From: an uncultured Oscillospiraceae bacterium
GTDB lineage: Bacteria > Bacillota > Clostridia > Oscillospirales > Ruminococcaceae
DNA length: 64,000 nucleotides
Direction: 5' to 3'
Assembly: GCA_934513685.1 (NCBI GenBank)
Contig: CAKSWY010000014.1
Coordinates: 1-64,000 of the forward strand
The notes beneath the pieces were generated by a model. That model worked only from the letters and a program-made list of their open reading frames with translations. It was not told the DNA's origin and ran no database searches. The first letter of the stretch is position 1. The number at the start of each line of letters is the position of its first letter. This document shows, in pieces, positions 35,450 through 43,554 of this stretch. Position numbers and translations under genes: made by a program.

Positions 35450-36401
35450 GGTGCAACCTCCGTTTCAGGCTGGCCGCCGCCAGTTTGGCACTGCGGGCCG
35501 CAAAATAGCCGGGCCAGCGCCGCCGGGCACTGGCCGGAAGGTGCTGCCGCATGGCGGCGCGGAACTCGTTCAGGCCTCCGTCGTGGATGCGGTCCCAATA
35601 CGGGAAGAAGGTTCCCGCCAGGCGGCAGGCGTCAAAATCGTACTTATCGCCGAAGTATTCTTCGCAGGCCGCCACGGCACTGAGAAAATCGCAGTATTTC
35701 TGCACCGCACTGCGGGTGGCGTTGTAGTTCTGGTGGGCGGCATCGGCCCCGGCCACCCGGTACGCGCTGAGCGGCTCGTCCATCACGAACACCCGGCCCG
35801 CGTCCAGATACAGCATACACAGGGCAAAATCGGCAATGCTCCGGTTGGCGGTCACGCACGTTTCCCGGGCCGGGTCCGGCGTACGGAACAGGTTCCGGGC
35901 CAGGCAGGCCGTGCAGGAATAGGTCACGCCCTCCAGAAACAGCTCTGCCGTGGCGTCTTTGCCCAGAATCCGCGGGTCATGGGGCTCGCAGCCATAGGTG
36001 TTGCCTGCGTCGTCCGTCTGGCGGATGGTGTGGCTCACCGCCGCATAATCTGGGTGGGCACGCAGAAAATCCACCTGCTTCTGTAACTTGTGGTCGTCCA
36101 GCCACCAGTCGTCCCCTTCCAGGGTGCACACATAGTCGCCCCGGGCGGCGCACAGACCCTCGTACCAGTTGCGGCTGATGCCCACGTTTTTCTCCCGCAG
36201 GTTCAGCCGGATGATCTGCGGATAGCGGCGGGCGTACTCCCTGAGAATGTCCCGGGTGCCGTCGGTGCCGCAGTCCTCACTCACATAAATTTCAAAGGGG
36301 AAGTCGGTCTTTTGGGCCAGCACACTGTCCAGCGCCTGGGCAATGTACTTCTCCTGGTTGTAGGTGGTAACCAGCACGGTTACCAGCGGGGTATGCTCCA
36401 C
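35442..36401 (-). CDS. Glycosyltransferase family 2
   Basis: 319 residues from a GTG start at 36401 placed 8 bp after AGGAGG. The core is VTVLVTTYNQEKYIAQAL, IYVSEDCGTDGTRDIL, GISRNWYEGLCAARGDYVCTLEGDDWW. The EDxxTDGT and GDDWW pattern differs from the other GT2s in the cluster and is typical of enzymes annotated as glycosyl/rhamnosyl transferases of O-antigen loci. Substrate unknown. Confidence 0.9.
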   Translation of the reverse strand: MEHTPLVTVLVTTYNQEKYIAQALDSVLAQKTDFPFEIYVSEDCGTDGTRDILREYARRYPQIIRLNLREKNVGISRNWYEGLCAARGDYVCTLEGDDWWLDDHKLQKQVDFLRAHPDYAAVSHTIRQTDDAGNTYGCEPHDPRILGKDATAELFLEGVTYSCTACLARNLFRTPDPARETCVTANRSIADFALCMLYLDAGRVFVMDEPLSAYRVAGADAAHQNYNATRSAVQKYCDFLSAVAACEEYFGDKYDFDACRLAGTFFPYWDRIHDGGLNEFRAAMRQHLPASARRRWPGYFAARSAKLAAASLKRRLHHG

Positions 36402-36444
36402 ACCGGCCGCCTCCTTTCCTGTTTTTCCGTTTGTTTTTGGGGGA

Positions 36445-37707
36445 TCAGACCTTCCCGCCTGCGGCCTGCCGGTAAATGGTCAGCATATCCGCCGCGTTTT
36501 TCTCCGGGTCATGGGTCACCCGGGCGCGGGCCTGGGCCGCTTTGCCCAGCCGTCTGGCCCGGGCCGGGTCGTCCAGCAATGCCAGAATGGCCTCCGCCAG
36601 AGCGTTCTCGTCCTCCGCCGGGTAGAGCAGCCCTTCCCGCTCGTGGGTGAGCAGGCTGGAAACGCCGCCCACATCGCTGGCCACACAGGGCATTCCCAGC
36701 AGCATGGCCTCCCCCAACGAGTTGGGGCTGTTTTCCATGCTGCTGCACAGAACATACAGGCTGCTGTGCAGGTATTGCTCGCAAATGGCCTGTTCGTTCA
36801 GCGGGCCGGTGTAGTGCACCGCCCCCTGCAGCCCCAGCTGGCAAATGAGCGTTTTGGTGTAGTTCTGATAAGGGAACATCCAGTCGATGACCGGCCGCAG
36901 CAATGCCCCGCGCTCCAGCGGGGGCCACCCGGCAATCACCAGCTTGGCCTTCGGGTAGCGCGCCAACACCTTCGGCAGGGCCTTCAGCAGCCGGTGCAGC
37001 CCCTTCAGCGGGTAGTTGCCCTGGCTTAAAAACAGCACCGGAGCCTCCGGGTCCTGGGCTTCCGGGTTCCATTCCGGGCCGTAGAACGTGGGGCGCAGCG
37101 TCTCGCCGCAGGGGTAATAGGCCGCCTTCGGGGCCAGAACCGCCAGCTGCTCCCGGTCCCACTGAGTGCGGCCGGTCACATGGCGCTGGCGGGCCAGCAT
37201 GGCTTTTTCCACCTGGGCCTGCCGCTTAAAATAGGCCAGCTTTTTGTCCAGCAGTTCTCCGGGCACCACCCGGTCAATGCAGCGCTGCACAAAGCAGCTG
37301 CCGCAGTACTGTTCCGGCACCCCGTCCAGCAGGTGCTCGGCACAGGGGCCCATCAGCCCCTGTACGCTGAGCAGAACCGGCACGCCGGCCGCCTCCGCCT
37401 CGGTTTGCAGGGCCATGGCAGGCGGATATTCGCTGCCCCACAGGTGGACAAGTTCCGGCTTTACTTTGTCCAGCAGGCGGGCAAAGTCCGCCGCCTCGCC
37501 CCGGGGCAGCACCACATAATCCGCCCCGTCCAGCGTGCAGCGGGCATTCTCCCCCGCCCGGGCGCACACCGTGCACACGGTAATTTCTGCGCGGTGCTTC
37601 AGCTGCCCCAGCTGGCCCACGATCCATCCGCCCTCGTTCTCCGCGGGCAAACCCAGGGCTTTGCCCACCTGGGGCAGCACCTTGCTTATCAGCCATAGAA
37701 CCTTCAT
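36445..37707 (-). CDS. Glycosyltransferase family 4
   Basis: About 420 residues, GT-B fold: MKVLWLISKVLPQVGKALG and WIVGQLGQLK at the N-terminus, APVLFLSQGNYPLKGLHRLLKAL, then MENSPNSLGEAMLLGMPCVASDVGG (donor site with E and the NSxGEAM pattern). The ATG at 37707 is chosen because a GGGGGC SD lies 7 bp upstream; a TTG two codons earlier is possible. The ENSPNSLGEA motif is typical of enzymes transferring GlcNAc- or hexose-type donors in capsules, but the sugar is not deducible. Confidence 0.88.
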   Translation of the reverse strand: MKVLWLISKVLPQVGKALGLPAENEGGWIVGQLGQLKHRAEITVCTVCARAGENARCTLDGADYVVLPRGEAADFARLLDKVKPELVHLWGSEYPPAMALQTEAEAAGVPVLLSVQGLMGPCAEHLLDGVPEQYCGSCFVQRCIDRVVPGELLDKKLAYFKRQAQVEKAMLARQRHVTGRTQWDREQLAVLAPKAAYYPCGETLRPTFYGPEWNPEAQDPEAPVLFLSQGNYPLKGLHRLLKALPKVLARYPKAKLVIAGWPPLERGALLRPVIDWMFPYQNYTKTLICQLGLQGAVHYTGPLNEQAICEQYLHSSLYVLCSSMENSPNSLGEAMLLGMPCVASDVGGVSSLLTHEREGLLYPAEDENALAEAILALLDDPARARRLGKAAQARARVTHDPEKNAADMLTIYRQAAGGKV

Positions 37708-37743
37708 GGGCAAACGCCCCCTTTCTTTCGTTTTATCGTCCGC

Positions 37744-38991
37744 TCAGCAGCCGTCGGCGGCATCCAACAGCGCCTGGGCCACGGCCTCGGGGGTGTTCTC
37801 GCGGAACAGCGCCTCGGCCTGGGCAAAGGGCAGCTGCCGCCCGGCATTTTTGTGCAGGAACGCCCGTACCCGGGCGCACACCCGAAGGTCCGTTCCCTCC
37901 CGTTCCAGCACGGTGCAGGCCAGCGGGTACCGCTCAAAATACGGCAGCGAAACATCGTCCGGCCGTTTGGCCAGGTTCAGCACTGGCTTGCCGCTGGAGA
38001 AGATCTCAAAGATTTTGCTGGGCAGCTGGCTGTTCTCCCGGTTGCCCAGATTGATGAGCACGTCCGCCTTGGCAATCTCCTCCTGGGCCTGCGCGAAGGG
38101 GATCTGGCCCAGGATCTGCAGCCGGTCGCCCATCACCCGCCGGCAGGAATCCGGCAGGGACGAGGCATAATGCTGCCAGCCGTCCCCCGCGAACACCAGT
38201 TCCAGATCCGGGTCGTTCATGCAGCGGAACAGCTCCAGTGCATAGTGGGGCGTGCGCAGCACCGGATACAGCGTGCCCACAAAGGCACAGCGCACCCGGC
38301 GGTTCCCCTCCTCTTTAGGCACCGGCGGCACCGGCGGCGGAACCATGCAGGGGAACTCCACAACCTGCAGCTTTCTGCGATAGGCCGCCATGCCGCAGCC
38401 CGGCTCGTTCAGATGGGCGGCCATCTGGGGGGTGATCAGCAGCTTGTCCAGCTTCTGGCACAGGCTCAGCTCCACCGCCTCGGCGTCCGGCCCCTGGCTG
38501 GCAGGCCCGCCGGTGAGGGGGTCCATCATCCAGGCCAGCTTTTTGCCGCCAATGGCTGCATCCCGCAGTGCCTGTGCGCTGGGGAAGGGGGCGTTCACGC
38601 TGAACACCGCGTCGTAGTGATACCGCTCGTCCAGCTGTTCCACCATGGCCCGGCAGGCGTCAATGCGGCGGGGATGGTGCAGCACGATCTGCCGCACCGC
38701 GGCTGCCACCGCCGTGGGGTGCATGGCCAGCCGGGCCAGCCTCAGCGGCACCGGTGAACCGTTTTTGTCGCCATGTTCCAGCGCCTGGTTCATCTTGCGC
38801 TCATCGGCAAACGGAAGCAGGAAGGCGCGGCAGCCCTCCGGCGGGTCCGGCGGCAGGGTCTGGCCGTCGTACAATTCCAGCAGGTGCACCATATTCCCCA
38901 TGGCCGCCATCTGCCCGGCTGCCCGCCGGGCCAGAACCGGGTTGGGTGCAAAGGGGTAATCCACCTGATCGATCAAAAACAACAGCTTCAT
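37744..38991 (-). CDS. Glycosyltransferase, GT4-like (GT-B)
   Basis: 415 residues. N-terminus MKLLFLIDQVDYPFAPNPVLARRA resembles WcaI-like fucosyl/mannosyl transferases; the C-terminal half has VRCAFVGTLYPVLRTPHYALELF, LELVFAGDGW, and LPSKIFEIFSSGKPVLNLA, the SKIFEYxxxGKPV-type donor motif. The 137-bp gap upstream holds no gene. Substrates unknown. Confidence 0.82.
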   Translation of the reverse strand: MKLLFLIDQVDYPFAPNPVLARRAAGQMAAMGNMVHLLELYDGQTLPPDPPEGCRAFLLPFADERKMNQALEHGDKNGSPVPLRLARLAMHPTAVAAAVRQIVLHHPRRIDACRAMVEQLDERYHYDAVFSVNAPFPSAQALRDAAIGGKKLAWMMDPLTGGPASQGPDAEAVELSLCQKLDKLLITPQMAAHLNEPGCGMAAYRRKLQVVEFPCMVPPPVPPVPKEEGNRRVRCAFVGTLYPVLRTPHYALELFRCMNDPDLELVFAGDGWQHYASSLPDSCRRVMGDRLQILGQIPFAQAQEEIAKADVLINLGNRENSQLPSKIFEIFSSGKPVLNLAKRPDDVSLPYFERYPLACTVLEREGTDLRVCARVRAFLHKNAGRQLPFAQAEALFRENTPEAVAQALLDAADGC

Positions 38992-39128
38992 GCAAAAGGC
39001 TCCCTATTCCCAGGCGTTTCCGCTCTGGCTGCTGTGCCGTGTACGGCCGCAAAGGCCTGCCTCGGGGCAGGCCCATCGCACCCGGCAAAAAATCATGTTT
39101 CAAATCGGCTGCCCGCGCATGGCAGGAA

Positions 39129-40130
39129 TCAGCCGCTTCCTTTAGGCAAAAGCACCCGGCATAAGGCCCGGTACACCGGCCCGCCGAACCGGGTGAACAC
39201 CGCCGCCGCTTTCATGGGCTTTGGCAGATACGGGCTGCCTATGGCCGGCCCGAACTCCGCCCGGATGTGCCCGGCCAGCTCCTTCATCAGGGGGCGGTAC
39301 GGGGCCATGTCGTTCTGGCGCAGTGCCATGCTGTACAGATACAGCATTTTTTCGTAATGGAAGGCCCGGGCCGTCTCCTCGCTGGGGGTGCCCTCCGCCT
39401 CGTTCAAAATGGCCTGGGCCACCGTCCAATGGTCCTGCAGGTCCTCCGGCGTTGGGGTGCGGCGGCTGGCCGAGCCTTCGGTCAGCCGATACTGATAGGT
39501 GGGCGCAGGGTCGAAATACAGCCCGTCCGCCGCCGCAAACAGCCGCCAGTTGGCCCAGAGGTCCTCGTTGTGGCGCACCCCCACCGGCCATTCCACCGCC
39601 TCGACCAGCCGGCGGGAATACAGCTTGTTCCACAGCCCCCAGCCGATGGCCTGGTCGTGCAGCAGCCGGTCCAGATGGTCCGGCCCGGCCAGCCAACCCG
39701 GCGCTTCGGCCTCCGGCACATCCTCCGGCGGCCGATCGGTAAAGCTCTGCCAGCCGGTACAGCACAGTTCGTGCCCGGCCTTCGCCCCCGCGGCCAGCCG
39801 GGCCAGGTGCTCCGGGGCCAGCCGGTCGTCCGCGTCCATAAACGCGAAATACTGCCCGCCTGCCGCCCGAATGCCGGTCAGCCGGGCAGCGGCAGGGCCG
39901 GCGTTTTTCTGGCGCAGAAGCCGGAATCGCCCGTCCTCTTCACAGACCCGGCTGCACAGCTGCGCCGAATTGTCGGTGGAGCCATCGTCCACCAGCAGCA
40001 CCTCAAACGCCTCAAAGCTCTGCCGTCGAATGCAGGCCAGCGCCTCATCCAGCCAGGCCCCGGCGTTGTACACCGGCACCACCAGGCTGATCAGCGGGGC
40101 CTGCCCCGCGGCCGCAGATTCTAGATTCAT
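39129..40130 (-). CDS. Glycosyltransferase family 2
   Basis: 333 residues from the ATG at 40130 (AGGAGG 9 bp upstream): LISLVVPVYNAGAWLDEAL, VLLVDDGSTDNSAQLCSRV, QKNAGPAAARLTGIRAA, FMDADDRLAPEHL; RHNEDLWANWRLF supplies the acidic motif. The frame is open 47 codons further up through the intergenic region, without start signals. Second gene of the first transcription unit. Confidence 0.9.
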   Translation of the reverse strand: MNLESAAAGQAPLISLVVPVYNAGAWLDEALACIRRQSFEAFEVLLVDDGSTDNSAQLCSRVCEEDGRFRLLRQKNAGPAAARLTGIRAAGGQYFAFMDADDRLAPEHLARLAAGAKAGHELCCTGWQSFTDRPPEDVPEAEAPGWLAGPDHLDRLLHDQAIGWGLWNKLYSRRLVEAVEWPVGVRHNEDLWANWRLFAAADGLYFDPAPTYQYRLTEGSASRRTPTPEDLQDHWTVAQAILNEAEGTPSEETARAFHYEKMLYLYSMALRQNDMAPYRPLMKELAGHIRAEFGPAIGSPYLPKPMKAAAVFTRFGGPVYRALCRVLLPKGSG

Positions 40131-40164
40131 TGAGCAGACCTCCTCTCCCCCCGTGCCCGCACGG

Positions 40165-41271
40165 TCATTCCCGCGCCGGGGCATTGGCATAGGCCGTTTG
40201 ATAAAACTCCTGAAGCCAGGCCGCCGTGGTGCGGATGTCATACCCGGCAGCCCGGGTGCGCTCCAGCGCATCCCCGGCCCGGGTCAGGGAGCTTGCACAC
40301 ACGGCCTCGGCCCAGGCCTCCGGCCGGCCCAGCGGCAGAAAAGTCATGTGCCCGCCAAAGTCCGACGTCCGGTCCACCGTGTCCGACACAAAGCAGGGCA
40401 GCCCGGCCGCCTGGGCCTCCACCAGCACCACCGGCAGGCCCTCAAACAGGCTGGGCAGCAAAAAGGCGTCCATGGCCCGGTAATAGGCGCCGGTGTTGCC
40501 CTGCACCCCGGCAAAAATCACCCGGTCGCCCAGCGGGGCCGCCTTCGCCTTGACCGCTTCCAGCGTTTCGCCCTCTCCCAGCAGCACCAGACGGGCCTGG
40601 GGCTGGCGCTTCAGGATCTGCTCGAAGATGTCCAGCAGGTAGCCGTGGTTCTTCTGCTGGCAGAAGCGCCCGATGTGCCCATAGAGCGGGGCGCCTTCCG
40701 GCACACCCAGCTGCCTGCGCAGGGCCGCCCGCTGGGCTTCGTCGGGGCCAAAGGCCGCCGCATCCACCCCGTTGGGCAGAAAGCGGAAAGGTTTGCCCCG
40801 GAACAGTGCCTTGCCGGCCTCCTGCCCGCAGGCGAACCGGTCGGTCAGGCCATAGGTGAAGAAAAAGCTCATGGCCCGGTCCAGCCAGCCCACCAGATTG
40901 TGCTCGTAATTGGTGTTGTGGCTGTGGCCTGCCCGCACGGTGATGCCGTTTTTCTTTGCGGCGGCGTTGTAGAACATACCGAACCCGCTGTAATGCCCGT
41001 GAATTACCCGGTATTCCGTGTGCCGGGCAAAAAACTCGTTCAGCTGGTGCAGATATTGGGGAAGGTTGTTGTCCTGCCGGACGGTGAGCTTGGTGATCCG
41101 CCCGCCCAGGCGCAGAATCTCTTCATCGTAGAAGCAGGGCATATCGTAATGGTACAGGAAATCGAACTGGACCTTTTCCCGGTCCATGGCGCGGTAGAGG
41201 TTCATGATGAAGGTCTCCATGCCGCCGGTGTTCATGGCGGGCACCACCTGTAAAATGCGGATGGGCTCCAT
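40165..41271 (-). CDS. Glycosyltransferase family 4 (EpsF-like), first gene of the glycan cluster
   Basis: 368 residues: PIRILQVVPAMNTGGMETFIMN at the N-terminus (GGMExF loop of EpsF/CapM-like enzymes), HGHYSGFGMFYNAAAKK, RFLPNGVDAAAF, GHIGRFCQQKNHGYLLDIF and SLFEGLPVVLVEAQAAGLPCF (E-x7-E). The start at 41271 has GGGGAGG upstream; promoter signals sit 40-70 bp away. As promoter-proximal gene it may add the first or second sugar after an initiating transferase, which is not in the window. Confidence 0.9.
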   Translation of the reverse strand: MEPIRILQVVPAMNTGGMETFIMNLYRAMDREKVQFDFLYHYDMPCFYDEEILRLGGRITKLTVRQDNNLPQYLHQLNEFFARHTEYRVIHGHYSGFGMFYNAAAKKNGITVRAGHSHNTNYEHNLVGWLDRAMSFFFTYGLTDRFACGQEAGKALFRGKPFRFLPNGVDAAAFGPDEAQRAALRRQLGVPEGAPLYGHIGRFCQQKNHGYLLDIFEQILKRQPQARLVLLGEGETLEAVKAKAAPLGDRVIFAGVQGNTGAYYRAMDAFLLPSLFEGLPVVLVEAQAAGLPCFVSDTVDRTSDFGGHMTFLPLGRPEAWAEAVCASSLTRAGDALERTRAAGYDIRTTAAWLQEFYQTAYANAPARE

Positions 41272-41310
41272 GCGTTCCTCCCCTTTCGGCTTCTTGATAC
41301 AATCAGTAAC

Positions 41311-41339
41311 ATTATACGCATCTTGCCGCTTTAATGCAA
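41311..41339 (-). promoter_or_regulatory. Sigma-A promoter of the glycosyltransferase transcription unit
   Basis: Minus strand TTGCAT (41334-41339), 17-bp spacer, TATAAT (41311-41316). It sits immediately after the ireB terminator; the promoter drives at least the genes from 41,271 to 26,054. Confidence 0.8.
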
Positions 41340-41340
41340 C

Positions 41341-41376
41341 AAAAAGGGGTGCTTTTCCCACGGAAAGCACCCCTTC
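41341..41376 (-). terminator. Terminator of ireB
   Basis: aaggggtgcttt / aaagcacccctt stem with an 8-base loop, followed on the minus strand by TTTTTG. Confidence 0.88.
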
Positions 41377-41420
41377 TGCCGCATGATTCAGAAAAAATTT
41401 ACAAACCACCCGCACCACTG

Positions 41421-41666
41421 TCACAGTTCCACATAGTTGCGCACCAGCGCCTGAAGCAGATCGTCCCGATCCACCTTGCGGATGATGCTGCGGGCATTTT
41501 TATAGGTTGTAATGTAGGTCGGATCCTCCGACAGGATGTAGCCCACCAGCTGATTGATGGGGTTGTAGCCCTTTTCTTTCAGCGCGTCGTACACTTCCTG
41601 CACAGCAGCGCGGATCTGTTCGTCCTTATCGTCGTAAATGGAAAAAATCGCAGTTTTGTCCGCCAT
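41421..41666 (-). CDS. IreB-family regulatory phosphoprotein (UPF0297)
   Basis: 81 residues, family length. [20 protein letters not shown] and the [20 protein letters not shown] block are highly characteristic of IreB, a small protein phosphorylated by a PASTA Ser/Thr kinase in enterococci and linked to cephalosporin resistance. In many Firmicutes it precedes ruvX (yqgF), but here it is monocistronic with its own promoter and terminator. Start supported by AAAGGAGG. Confidence 0.93.
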   Translation of the reverse strand: MADKTAIFSIYDDKDEQIRAAVQEVYDALKEKGYNPINQLVGYILSEDPTYITTYKNARSIIRKVDRDDLLQALVRNYVEL

Positions 41667-41772
41667 TGTGCAGCGCCTCCTTTTGCGCCCGGCACGGCCC
41701 GCCGTGCGCCTGCTGCCCCGCCGGGGCAGCGCCGTTTGGTGCCCCCTGCAAGGCCCTTTGGAATTTGTTTTT

Positions 41773-41801
41773 ATTATACACAAAATTCCGCCCGCCTGCA
41801 A
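41773..41801 (-). promoter_or_regulatory. Sigma-A promoter of ireB
   Basis: Minus strand TTGCAG (41796-41801), 17-bp spacer, TATAAT (41773-41778). Confidence 0.8.
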
Positions 41802-41906
41802 CCGCATTTGTGTGTCGAAAGTGCAAAACTGTGGGTTTTTCGTCTTGTTTCACAAATCTTTCGCTTTCATCGTTTCCTCACGCCGGATTTTGCCGTCCAC
41901 ACGGCA

Positions 41907-41936
41907 TTGGCAATTGCCGCCCGGGCGTGTTACAAT
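41907..41936 (+). promoter_or_regulatory. Probable promoter of acpS
   Basis: TTGGCA (41907-41912), 18-bp spacer, TACAAT (41931-41936), 57 bp before the acpS start. Confidence 0.62.
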
Positions 41937-41992
41937 GGCACAAAGGCAGCGGCAGCGGCCGCGCCGATCCAGCAAATCAGGAGGAATCTGGT

Positions 41993-42367
41993 ATGATCGT
42001 AGGCATCGGCACCGACCTGTGCCGCATTTCCCGCATGGAAAAAGCCCTGGCCAGCCCGGCCTTTTTCCACCGGGTCTTCGGGCTGGAAGAGCAGGCCCTG
42101 CTGGAAAGCCGTACCGGGGCCGGGCGGCTTGCCACCGCCGCCGCAAACTTTGCCGCCAAGGAGGCCTTTCTCAAGGCGGCCGGGGTGGGGCTGGGCGGCT
42201 TTTCGCTGGGGGACATTCAGGTGCTCCGGCAGGAGAGCGGGGCGCCCTTTTACCGGCTAAGCGGCACCGCCGCCGCCTTTGCACAGCCGCTCACCCTGCA
42301 CCTGACCCTGAGCCATGAGGGCGAATACGCCCTTGCCTTTGCCCTGTTTGAAAAGGCCGACCGCTGA
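41993..42367 (+). CDS. acpS: Holo-[acyl-carrier-protein] synthase
   Basis: Transfers 4'-phosphopantetheine from CoA to apo-ACP in fatty-acid synthesis. 124 residues, normal for trimeric AcpS. MIVGIGTDLCRISR contains the metal-binding Asp8; FAAKEAFLKA supplies Glu57 and the catalytic Lys; the final LTLSHEGEYALAFAL strand is typical. Start follows CAGGAGGAAT. In Bacilli acpS often neighbours alr and mazEF; here a terminator separates it from a mazF-like gene. Confidence 0.94.
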   Translation: MIVGIGTDLCRISRMEKALASPAFFHRVFGLEEQALLESRTGAGRLATAAANFAAKEAFLKAAGVGLGGFSLGDIQVLRQESGAPFYRLSGTAAAFAQPLTLHLTLSHEGEYALAFALFEKADR

Positions 42368-42410
42368 CTCCGGGGCCGGTTTCAGTCGTATGTGCAAATT
42401 TTCAGCGTTC

Positions 42411-42443
42411 AAACGCCGCCCTGCTGCCGGGGCGGCGTTTTTG
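42411..42443 (+). terminator. Terminator of acpS
   Basis: aacgccgccc / gggcggcgtt stem (42412-42421 with 42430-42439) followed by a T-run. Confidence 0.85.
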
Positions 42444-42538
42444 TATACTCCTTTGCAGATGCGGCCATACTATGGTCAGCCATTCTTCAAATACGGGCGG
42501 CCCCGCGGCTGCCCCTGCGAAACGGAGGACAGAGTTCC

Positions 42539-42889
42539 ATGGAAGTACATCGAGGCGAAGTTTTTTACGCCGATCTCAGCCCGGTGGTCGGGTCCGAGCA
42601 GGGCGGCATCCGCCCGGTTCTCATCGTGCAGAACGATGTGGGCAACCGCCACAGCCCCACCGTTATTGCCGCCGCCATCACCTCCCGGCAGGACAAGAAC
42701 CGCCTGCCCACCCACATCGGCATCCGCGCGGCCGACTGCGGCCTCGCGCGGGACAGTGTGGTGCTGCTGGAGCAGATCCGCACGCTGGACAAGCGCCGCC
42801 TGCGGGAGCGGGCCGGGCAGATCACCCCCGAGGACCAGCAACGGGTGGACGAGGCGCTGGAAGTGAGCATCGGGCTGACCACAAGCTGA
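42539..42889 (+). CDS. MazF/PemK-family mRNA interferase toxin
   Basis: 116 residues, EndoA/MazF size. VHRGEVFYADLSPVVGSEQGGIRPVLIVQND contains the conserved GEVxxxxLxPxxGxEQxGxRPxxV block, followed by SPTVIAAAITS and the closing RLRERAGQITPEDQQRVDEAL. It cleaves mRNA at short motifs. No antitoxin gene is visible: only 171 bp separate it from acpS, largely occupied by a terminator, and the downstream gene is unrelated. SD GGAGGAC. Possibly the antitoxin is elsewhere or the gene is regulatory as in other Clostridia. Confidence 0.92.
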   Translation: MEVHRGEVFYADLSPVVGSEQGGIRPVLIVQNDVGNRHSPTVIAAAITSRQDKNRLPTHIGIRAADCGLARDSVVLLEQIRTLDKRRLRERAGQITPEDQQRVDEALEVSIGLTTS

Positions 42890-42898
42890 AGCATCATA

Positions 42899-42934
42899 AA
42901 ACGCCGCCGGGGTACGGTTCGCCCCGGCGGCGTT
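42899..42934. terminator. Hairpin between mazF and dpaB (convergent)
   Basis: aacgccgccgggg / ccccggcggcgtt, a 13-bp stem. On the minus strand it runs into TTTTATG, so it ends the dpa operon; on the plus strand the tail is only CTCT. Confidence 0.8.
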
Positions 42935-42954
42935 CTCTGTCTGAAGGCAGCGCC

Positions 42955-43554
42955 TCAGCGCCCGATGGTCTCCCTGCCCTGCAGCAGCACCGGCTGAAGC
43001 TGCCGCCCCTCCATGGCGCAGGCCAGCGCCTTTGGAATGAGGGCAAAATCGCTTTGCAGGCTGTTGGGCTTCTGCAAAAAGTCATCCTGCGCGAAGGGCA
43101 CCAGATACATCTGCTTGCGCACCAGCAGCGCCGCCAGGTTGGCCGCACTGCTGCCTAGGCCGTCGTTGGTGGAGGGGGCCAGCAGCACCGGCCGCCCGGC
43201 CCGCAATATACTTTTGGCCCCCAGCGTCACCGGCGTGTCGCTCAGGCCCAGATTCAGCCGAGCCAGCGTGCTTCCGGTGCAGGGGGCGATCACCATGGCC
43301 TGGGCCAGCCCCTTCGGGCCCAGCGGTTCGGCCCCCTGCAGCGTTTCAATGGGGCGGCGGCCGGTCAGCTCCTCAAGCCGCTGCTTCCAGTGTTCTGCCG
43401 TGCCGAAGCGGGTGTCCAGCCCGGCGGCGGTAAAGCTCATCAGCGGCAGAACCTGCCAGCCCTGCCGGTTCAGGCATTCCACCTGCGGCAAAACCTTTTC
43501 AAACGTGCAGAAGCTGCCGCACAGGGCAAACACCACGGTTTTCTCCCCGCTCAC
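42955..43554 (-). CDS. dpaB: Dipicolinate synthase subunit B
   Basis: 199-residue flavoprotein of the SpoVFB/DpaB family (flavin decarboxylase-like fold): VVFALCGSFCTFEKVLPQVE at the N-terminus, APCTGSTLARLNLGLSDTPVT and VLLAPSTNDGLGSSAANLA. With DpaA it converts dihydrodipicolinate-pathway intermediate to dipicolinic acid, which loads the spore core. Start overlaps the dpaA stop by 4 bp. Its presence argues that the organism, or its recent ancestor, makes endospores. Confidence 0.93.
   Translation of the reverse strand: MSGEKTVVFALCGSFCTFEKVLPQVECLNRQGWQVLPLMSFTAAGLDTRFGTAEHWKQRLEELTGRRPIETLQGAEPLGPKGLAQAMVIAPCTGSTLARLNLGLSDTPVTLGAKSILRAGRPVLLAPSTNDGLGSSAANLAALLVRKQMYLVPFAQDDFLQKPNSLQSDFALIPKALACAMEGRQLQPVLLQGRETIGR

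Noticed and set aside
19516..41271. Possible Wzx/Wzy-dependent capsule cluster
   Set aside because: No flippase or polymerase is present; a Wzm/Wzt ABC exporter is, so the ABC-dependent route is favoured.
42315..42866. Plus-strand frame overlapping mazF as a MazE antitoxin
   Set aside because: Out of frame with mazF, Arg/Pro/Ala-rich and unlike any ribbon-helix-helix or AbrB-type antitoxin.
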